NCBI GenBank assembly: GCA_017557405.1
Contig: JAFYYV010000040.1
Span: 1-64,000, forward strand
DNA length: 64,000 nucleotides
DNA from: Prevotella sp.
Lineage (GTDB): Bacteria > Bacteroidota > Bacteroidia > Bacteroidales > Bacteroidaceae
Reading direction: 5' to 3'
The position numbers and the translations under genes are program-made. Shown here in pieces: positions 59,723 through 64,000 of this stretch. Position 1 is the first letter of the stretch. Each line of letters begins with the position of its first letter. The notes below the pieces were generated by a model. That model was given only the letters and a program-made list of their open reading frames with translations, was not told the DNA's origin and did no database searches.

Positions 59723-60438
59723 GACCACTCACTTGTATGATTGTCGATGACGAGCCGTTGGCTGTACTCCTGCTGGAATCGTACGTGGAGAAGACACCCG
59801 ACCTGCAGCTGTTGGCCTCGTTTACAGACTCCATTACAGCCATCAATGCCGTGAAAGAGCAAAAGCCCGACCTGCTGTTTCTTGACATTCAGATGCCGAA
59901 TATCGATGGTATGGAGTTGGCGCATAGTCTGCCTGAAGAGACGCGTGTTGTTTTTACCACCGCCTTCAAGGAATATGCTTTCGAGAGCTACGAAGTGAAT
60001 GCCCTCGACTTCCTGTTGAAGCCCATCCGATATAATAAATTCCTTGCTGCTGTTGAAAAAGCCCGAAAATTGCATCAGCAACCATCTGTCGCTCAGTCTC
60101 AACAGCCTAACACGGTTTTCATACGCGTAGATGGCGAATGGCGCAATATAGTTATAGATCAAATCGTCTACGTCAGCGGTATGAAAGATTATGTGTTGTT
60201 CTATCTTGATGGCGAGAAGAAGCCATTGATTTCACATCTGACCATGAAAGCTGTCGAGGAGATGTTGCCATCTGACAAATTCATGCGCATTCACCGCTCG
60301 TATATCATAGCAGTTGACAAGATTCAGAAAGTGGACCGCAACGACTGTGTCTATATTGGAGAGGAAATCATCCATGTCCCTGACGGCTACCAACAGACTT
60401 TCAGGAATTTTCTTGAAACACGCTCGTTCAACAAATAA
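59719..60438 (+). CDS. LytTR family response regulator
   Basis: A 239-residue regulator: receiver domain (1-~120) with acidic pocket MIVDDEP and phospho-Asp56 in LLFLDIQMP, the conserved KPI at about 108, then a LytTR DNA-binding domain (~135-235) with VDGEWRNIVIDQIVYVSG, KFMRIHRSYIIAVDKI. It is coupled to the histidine kinase. LytTR proteins bind pairs of direct repeats 21-22 bases apart, as found at 58057, and possibly at 17634 and 50161. Confidence 0.95.
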   Translation: MRPLTCMIVDDEPLAVLLLESYVEKTPDLQLLASFTDSITAINAVKEQKPDLLFLDIQMPNIDGMELAHSLPEETRVVFTTAFKEYAFESYEVNALDFLLKPIRYNKFLAAVEKARKLHQQPSVAQSQQPNTVFIRVDGEWRNIVIDQIVYVSGMKDYVLFYLDGEKKPLISHLTMKAVEEMLPSDKFMRIHRSYIIAVDKIQKVDRNDCVYIGEEIIHVPDGYQQTFRNFLETRSFNK

Positions 60439-60445
60439 TAAGTGT

Positions 60446-60682
60446 ATGGAAATCAAGGCAATAAAAATGTTTCTTATGACATCAGCTTTTCTGTTGGTGA
60501 GGACGAATTGTACAAGTCAACCGGCAGTTCGGGGGGAATGGTATGGCCTGAGGGACAAGAGTCTTGTGACGGTGACGTTCTATGAAAACCAGACTGTCGA
60601 TGTGAAAAGCGAGGCATTCTCCAGTCTGTCTTTCAGTTGCAAATACAAGTTGGACGAAAATGCCAAGCTCGCCTACCCGTAA
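60446..60682 (+). pseudogene. truncated secreted lipocalin-like protein
   Basis: A 78-residue frame with a signal-like start (MFLMTSAFLLVRTN) and then GEWYGLRDKSLVTVTFYENQ and SCKYKLDENAKL, the first part of a lipocalin-like domain of the kind seen elsewhere in the window. It breaks off where a GCCTACCCGTAACC repeat element begins (60664), which supplies AYP and the stop TAA. Most likely a gene cut short by the repeat. Eight bases after the LytTR gene. Confidence 0.6.
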
Positions 60683-60683
60683 C
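60664..60683 (-). repeat. partial GGTTACGGGTAGGCG hairpin element
   Basis: GCTCGCCTACCCGTAACC on the plus strand; the second stem and CATTCCCG part are missing. Sits at the broken end of the 60446 gene. Confidence 0.6.
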
Positions 60684-60713
60684 CTTCCCCGTAGAGAGGG
60701 GAGAGAAAAAGAA

Positions 60714-60741
60714 AAAAGGCCACCATTCGGTGGTCTTTTTG
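60714..60741 (+). terminator. intrinsic terminator
   Basis: AAAGGCCACC-ATTC-GGTGGTCTTT followed by TT; serves the LytS/LytTR transcript and possibly the convergent agmatine deiminase gene. Confidence 0.75.
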
Positions 60742-60770
60742 TTATATCATTTTGAATGTTTCTTTTCTCT

Positions 60771-61841
60771 TCACTTCGCTGTTCCCCTGGGGAAATGCAT
60801 GGTGAGGCAATGGATGGAGCCGTGCTGGCGGATGATGGTGCGGGCATCGATGGGGATGATCTTGTAGTTGGGGAAGGCGGCGGAGATGACGCGGAGTGCC
60901 TCGTCGTCTTTCGCAGGTTGGTTGTAGGTGGGGACGATGACTCCACGGTTGGCCACGAGGAAGTTGGCGTAGGTGGCGGGCAGGCGGTGGCCGTCGGTCT
61001 CGTAGATGGCATCGGGTAGGGGGAGACGGTGCAGACGGTAGGGATAGCCGTCGGCCCTCCGGAGGGTCTTCATCTGTTGCTCGAGGGCTTGGAAGTCGGC
61101 AAAATGCTCGTCGTTGGGGTCGTCGCAATAGGTGTAGAGCATGGCGCCGTGGGGTGCCATACGGACGATGGTGTCGATGTGGCCGTCGGTGTCGTCGCCG
61201 ATAAGGTGGCCGTGGTCGATCCAGATGACGCGGTTGGCATGCAGGCGCCTCTTCAGTTCGTCTTCGATTTCCTGTTGCGTGCGTGGTTGGTTGCGAAGCA
61301 TCTGACATTGGGTGGTGGTCATGATGGTGCCGCGCCCGTCGCTCTCGATGGCTCCTCCTTCGAGCTCGAAGTCGGAATGGTCTTCAAGTTGGTTGGTGAG
61401 GTGCCCTTCTTCGTAGAGGTGGAAGGCGATGTTGTTGTCGTTTTCAGCAGGGAATTTGCCGCCCCAGCCGTTGAATCGGAACTTCAGGGAGATGGCCTGT
61501 GCCCCTGCCTCCGAGCACTTGCGGTAGCTGTGGGTGAAGGGCAGGAGGGTGAGCGTTCCATGGTCGCGCGCCCAGGTGTCGTCGATGGGGCATTGGCAGA
61601 AGGAGACCCTTCGGAAGGCTTTCTTCGACAAGGCTCGCATGAGTTGCTGCTTGACGATGTCGGGGTCTTGGGTGGCTACGACGAGTCGTTCGCGCGAGGT
61701 GATGACCTTGGCCAATTGGATGTAGGTGTTGGTGATTTCCTCGAGATAGGGTTTCCAGTCGGTTCCTTCGTGCGGCCAAGTGAGTTGGATGGCGCTCTGC
61801 GGATACCATTCAGCAGGCAGGATATAGTTGGTTTCGTCCAT
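60771..61841 (-). CDS. aguA: agmatine deiminase
   Basis: A 356-residue enzyme of the PPAD/AguA family that hydrolyses agmatine to N-carbamoylputrescine and ammonia, a step in putrescine making. Start MDETNYILPAEWYPQ at 61841, right after a TATCTTTG promoter element. Landmarks: RDHGTL in the first third, NGWGGKF, EGGAIESDGRGTIMTT, WIDHGHLIGDDTDGHID and the catalytic Cys near the end in GSIHCLTMHFPRG. No signal peptide, unlike secreted peptidylarginine deiminase of Porphyromonas. Confidence 0.94.
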   Translation of the reverse strand: MDETNYILPAEWYPQSAIQLTWPHEGTDWKPYLEEITNTYIQLAKVITSRERLVVATQDPDIVKQQLMRALSKKAFRRVSFCQCPIDDTWARDHGTLTLLPFTHSYRKCSEAGAQAISLKFRFNGWGGKFPAENDNNIAFHLYEEGHLTNQLEDHSDFELEGGAIESDGRGTIMTTTQCQMLRNQPRTQQEIEDELKRRLHANRVIWIDHGHLIGDDTDGHIDTIVRMAPHGAMLYTYCDDPNDEHFADFQALEQQMKTLRRADGYPYRLHRLPLPDAIYETDGHRLPATYANFLVANRGVIVPTYNQPAKDDEALRVISAAFPNYKIIPIDARTIIRQHGSIHCLTMHFPRGTAK

Positions 61842-61923
61842 GATGTATAGATTTGATGGCAAAGATACGAATTTTTTGGGAGTTGGATGTAAGAAGTCGA
61901 TAGTTTTTTTTATCTTTGCAGTC

Positions 61924-62457
61924 ATGAAAGTCGAATTGAAAGACGGAAGCGTTTCGGCGGGTGGTCGACGGCTCTTCGAGGGGTTGTCGTTCGTGGCTCG
62001 AGGCGGCGAAGTGGTATGCCTGGTGGGCGGCAGAGGCTCGGGCAAGACCGTGCTTCTTCGTGCGCTGATGGGCATGTGGCCGCTCGACGAGGGTGTGGCG
62101 AGCGTGGATGGCGCGGTGGTCACTCCCCGCTCGGCTCCGTATCTGCGCAAAGAGATGTGCTACGTGCCCCAGGACTGGCCTAGAGACGCCTATGCCAATG
62201 TGGCTGAGATGGTGGAGGAGGCTGTGGAGAGCGAGCGCAGCGTGGCCCTTCTCGACGAGCCTCTCACGGGGCAGGACGAGGGGACTAGGCAGACGGTTCT
62301 TCAGGCCGTTCGCCAGTTGACAAGCCAAGGGGCCGCCGTAGTGCTGACGTGTAGCGACGACGACCGTCTTATCAGTCATGTGCAGGGGCTTAGTGAGAGC
62401 CAACTGCGTTTTAATTTTGTGGAATTATGGAAATATCAATCGTCCGTTTCTGTTTAG
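61924..62457 (+). CDS. small ABC transporter ATPase, FetA-like
   Basis: A 177-residue ATP-binding protein with Walker A GGRGSGKTVLLRAL (36-49) and Walker B SVALLDEPLTGQDE (about 114-127), but no recognisable LSGGQ signature between them, and shorter than the ~220 residues usual for FetA/YbbL. Its partner (62427) is a UPF0014/FetB permease. In E. coli FetAB is linked to iron export and peroxide resistance. The reading frame runs 31 bases into the permease gene. A leaderless start is likely, since TATCTTTG lies just before ATG 61924. Confidence 0.8.
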   Translation: MKVELKDGSVSAGGRRLFEGLSFVARGGEVVCLVGGRGSGKTVLLRALMGMWPLDEGVASVDGAVVTPRSAPYLRKEMCYVPQDWPRDAYANVAEMVEEAVESERSVALLDEPLTGQDEGTRQTVLQAVRQLTSQGAAVVLTCSDDDRLISHVQGLSESQLRFNFVELWKYQSSVSV

Positions 62458-63260
62458 GGCTGCTCTTGGTGGCGGTGCCCCTATATGTGCTCCACGTGTT
62501 TGAGACGGGTCTGCTGCCTCGTGCACTCCGCGCGTTGGCTCGGATGGTGGCGAGCCTCGTGGTGTTGGGCGTCGCCCTCTACTTCGTGTTCAAGCTGGAC
62601 CATTGGGCTGTCAATCTGCTCTTTGTGCTGCTGATGGTGGCGCTGGGTGCGGTGTCGGCCACGAGCAAGGCGCGGCTCAGCGTGCGCAGGTTTTTCATCC
62701 CTGTGTCGGCAGGTTTGCTGGCGGGCGTGGTGAGCGTGGGTTGCTGGCTGCTGGTGCTCGTGTTGGGGCAGAAGAATCCGTTGGAGGCTCGTTTTCTGGT
62801 GCCTGTGGTGGGATTGCTGATGGGGGCGATGGTGAAGTCGAATGCCGACGCCCTGACGATTTATTACATGGGTTTGCGCCACCACAACCAGTTGTATTAC
62901 CACCAGATGGGCAACGGCGCCAATCCTGGGCGTGCCCTCACGTGGTTTGTGCGTAGAGCCTTGCAACGCGTCGCCCTGCCTTCGTTGGAGCGCATGGCCA
63001 CGTTGATGGTAGGTGCTTCGCCCGTTGTGACGTGGAGCATGCTGCTGAGTGGCATTCCCGTGATAGAGGCCATCGCTATGCAACTGCTGCTCTTGGTGGC
63101 AGGATTCTGTGCGGCTGTGGTGTCGTTGGTGGTCACGCTCTATGTGGCTCGCCGCTTCTCGTTCGACGAATATGGGCGTCTGCTGGATTTTACGAAAGCA
63201 GAAAAAGAAATAGATAGCCCCCTCCAACCTCCCCCCGTAGGGGAGGCCAATGGAAATTGA
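62427..63260 (+). CDS. UPF0014/FetB family ABC transporter permease
   Basis: A 277-residue inner membrane protein with about seven helices and the UPF0014 blocks AVSATSKARLSV, LGQKNPLEARFLVPVVGLLMGAM (split as LGQKNPLEARF and VVGLLMGAM), YYMGLRHH and MATLMVGASPV. It pairs with the overlapping ATPase. The last ~14 residues (SPLQPPPVGEANGN) are encoded by a CCCCTCC/GGGGAGG repeat and a following octamer start, so the natural C-terminus probably ended earlier, near FTKAEKEID. Confidence 0.87.
   Translation: MEISIVRFCLGLLLVAVPLYVLHVFETGLLPRALRALARMVASLVVLGVALYFVFKLDHWAVNLLFVLLMVALGAVSATSKARLSVRRFFIPVSAGLLAGVVSVGCWLLVLVLGQKNPLEARFLVPVVGLLMGAMVKSNADALTIYYMGLRHHNQLYYHQMGNGANPGRALTWFVRRALQRVALPSLERMATLMVGASPVVTWSMLLSGIPVIEAIAMQLLLLVAGFCAAVVSLVVTLYVARRFSFDEYGRLLDFTKAEKEIDSPLQPPPVGEANGN
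63216..63248 (+). repeat. CCCCCTCC...GGGGAGG repeat at the end of the permease gene
   Basis: GCCCCCTCCAACC then CCCCCCGTAGGGGAGGCCAA; similar pieces flank the hairpin element at 55619-55682. In frame with the permease. Confidence 0.55.
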
Positions 63261-63280
63261 CAATGTTCAATGTTCAATTG
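63254..63280 (+). repeat. octamer-period repeat
   Basis: AATTGACAATGTTCAATGTT then CAATTG; supplies the stop TGA of the permease and lies 10 bases before the next start. Confidence 0.7.
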
Positions 63281-63289
63281 AGAATAAAT

Positions 63290-64000
63290 ATGACCAAGAC
63301 TAGATTTTTGATGATGGCCCTTTCGGCATTGCTGGTACTGACAGCTTGCAGAGGGCGCTTGAGACCCATAGACGAGCGAGTGGGAGAGAACATCGACTCG
63401 ACGGAGGTGGGATTCTTCGATTCGGAAGCCCAGGAACAGGCGGCGGAGAGCGCCACACGCCCCAATGCCTCGTCGGGGAGGGTGACGAAGATGATGGAGA
63501 TGCCGGCTCCGTTGAAGGACCGTCCCGAGAAGATTCTGAGGCGGTTGGGATTCACCGTGTCGTACAACAAGAACACGAAGACGCCCAACTATGTGGCTTG
63601 GCATCTGGTGAAGAGCCATACCTACGGCAACAACCAACGCAACGAACAACTCTTTATGCTTGACGAGGAGGTGCCTTCGCCACGCGCTACCGACAACGAT
63701 TACTATGGCTCGCGCTACGACCGTGGCCACATGTGTCCGGCTGCCGACAACAAATGGAGCGCCGAGGCGCTGAAACAGTCGTTCCTTTTGACCAACATTT
63801 GTCCGCAAAACCACGGGTTGAACAAGGACAGCTGGAACGACCTGGAGATGCAATGCCGGCGATGGGCGCGTGAATATGGAGCCATCGACGTGGTGTGTGG
63901 CCCCGTCTATAAGAACAAAAACAATCCGCGGACCATCGGAACAAACAAGGTGTGGGTGCCCGAAGCCTTCTTCAAGGTTGTGCTTTGTCGCAAAGGCAAG
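63290..64000 (+). CDS. secreted DNA/RNA non-specific endonuclease, partial (cut by window end)
   Basis: Open frame of 237 codons from ATG 63290 to the window end with no stop. Lipobox VLTACRG marks a lipoprotein. The NUC1 active site is intact: YDRGHMCPAADNKWS with the full DRGH, then FLLTNICPQNHGLNKDSWNDLE with the metal-binding Asn, and DVVCGPVY. It digests DNA and RNA without sequence preference. Compared with the 19106 gene, which has TRGH, this copy has the classical motif. The C-terminal third lies beyond the window. Confidence 0.93.
   Translation, partial: MTKTRFLMMALSALLVLTACRGRLRPIDERVGENIDSTEVGFFDSEAQEQAAESATRPNASSGRVTKMMEMPAPLKDRPEKILRRLGFTVSYNKNTKTPNYVAWHLVKSHTYGNNQRNEQLFMLDEEVPSPRATDNDYYGSRYDRGHMCPAADNKWSAEALKQSFLLTNICPQNHGLNKDSWNDLEMQCRRWAREYGAIDVVCGPVYKNKNNPRTIGTNKVWVPEAFFKVVLCRKGK

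Overview
The window reads as a chromosomal segment of a Bacteroidales bacterium, most likely Prevotella or a close relative. The evidence is consistent: promoters of the Bacteroidota type (TAnnTTTG with TTTG or TTG about 20 bases upstream, often almost leaderless), many SpII lipoproteins, a TonB-dependent receptor, a type B ribosomal protein L31, a tmRNA with the tag GENNYALAA, LytS/LytTR regulation and a Wza/Wzz/Wzx/Wzy exopolysaccharide locus with Wzi. Species cannot be fixed from the sequence alone.

Layout. 1-3.8 kb: a metal permease with a C-terminal HMA domain and a ZIP transporter (overlapping operon), then two methyltransferases, the first broken by an in-frame TGA. 3.9-5.9 kb: a free-standing reverse transcriptase, a strongly structured 138-base segment directly upstream of it bounded by a perfect 12-bp inverted repeat, and a small gene of unknown function in the same orientation. 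6.2-9.3 kb: a TrpB2-type tryptophan synthase beta chain behind a clear attenuation leader (15-residue peptide with three Trp codons in a row plus a hairpin), and a divergent Na+/solute symporter. 9.3-16 kb: an MFP-RND-TolC efflux operon with a divergent AraC regulator and a shared operator region. 16-19 kb: thioredoxin reductase and glutathione peroxidase, then two tandem lipoproteins. 19.1-29.4 kb: a secreted DNA/RNA non-specific endonuclease, L31, and a cluster of a TonB-dependent receptor, a DUF5689-type lipoprotein, a five-module OB-fold-like lipoprotein, a secreted EEP-family nuclease/phosphatase, a uracil-DNA-glycosylase-like protein and uridine kinase; together these suggest extracellular nucleic acid use. 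29.8-50.1 kb: an exopolysaccharide/capsule locus (export, chain length, flippase, polymerase, glycosyltransferases, two acyltransferases, WbsX-like, CapA-like, ATP-grasp, GH16, initiating sugar transferase, Wzi, aminotransferase). 50.3-64 kb: secreted small proteins, tandem DUF2975 membrane proteins with an XRE regulator, a histidine phosphatase, tmRNA, a LytS/LytTR pair with a probable target promoter just upstream, agmatine deiminase, a FetAB-like transporter and a second secreted endonuclease cut by the window end.

A second layer crosses the gene map: at least three families of short dispersed repeats. (1) Degenerate arrays with an exact 22-base period at four loci, two of them inside ~370-base composite elements. 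(2) Degenerate 8-base-period arrays at ten places, three of them inside genes in frame, and others supplying the stop or start codons of genes. (3) A hairpin element with the conserved flank GGCTACGGGTAGGCG whose second stem changes sequence from copy to copy but stays complementary; one copy is inside the permease gene and one ends a truncated gene. These repeats, the RT locus with its structured upstream RNA, and the trp attenuator are the most notable observations.
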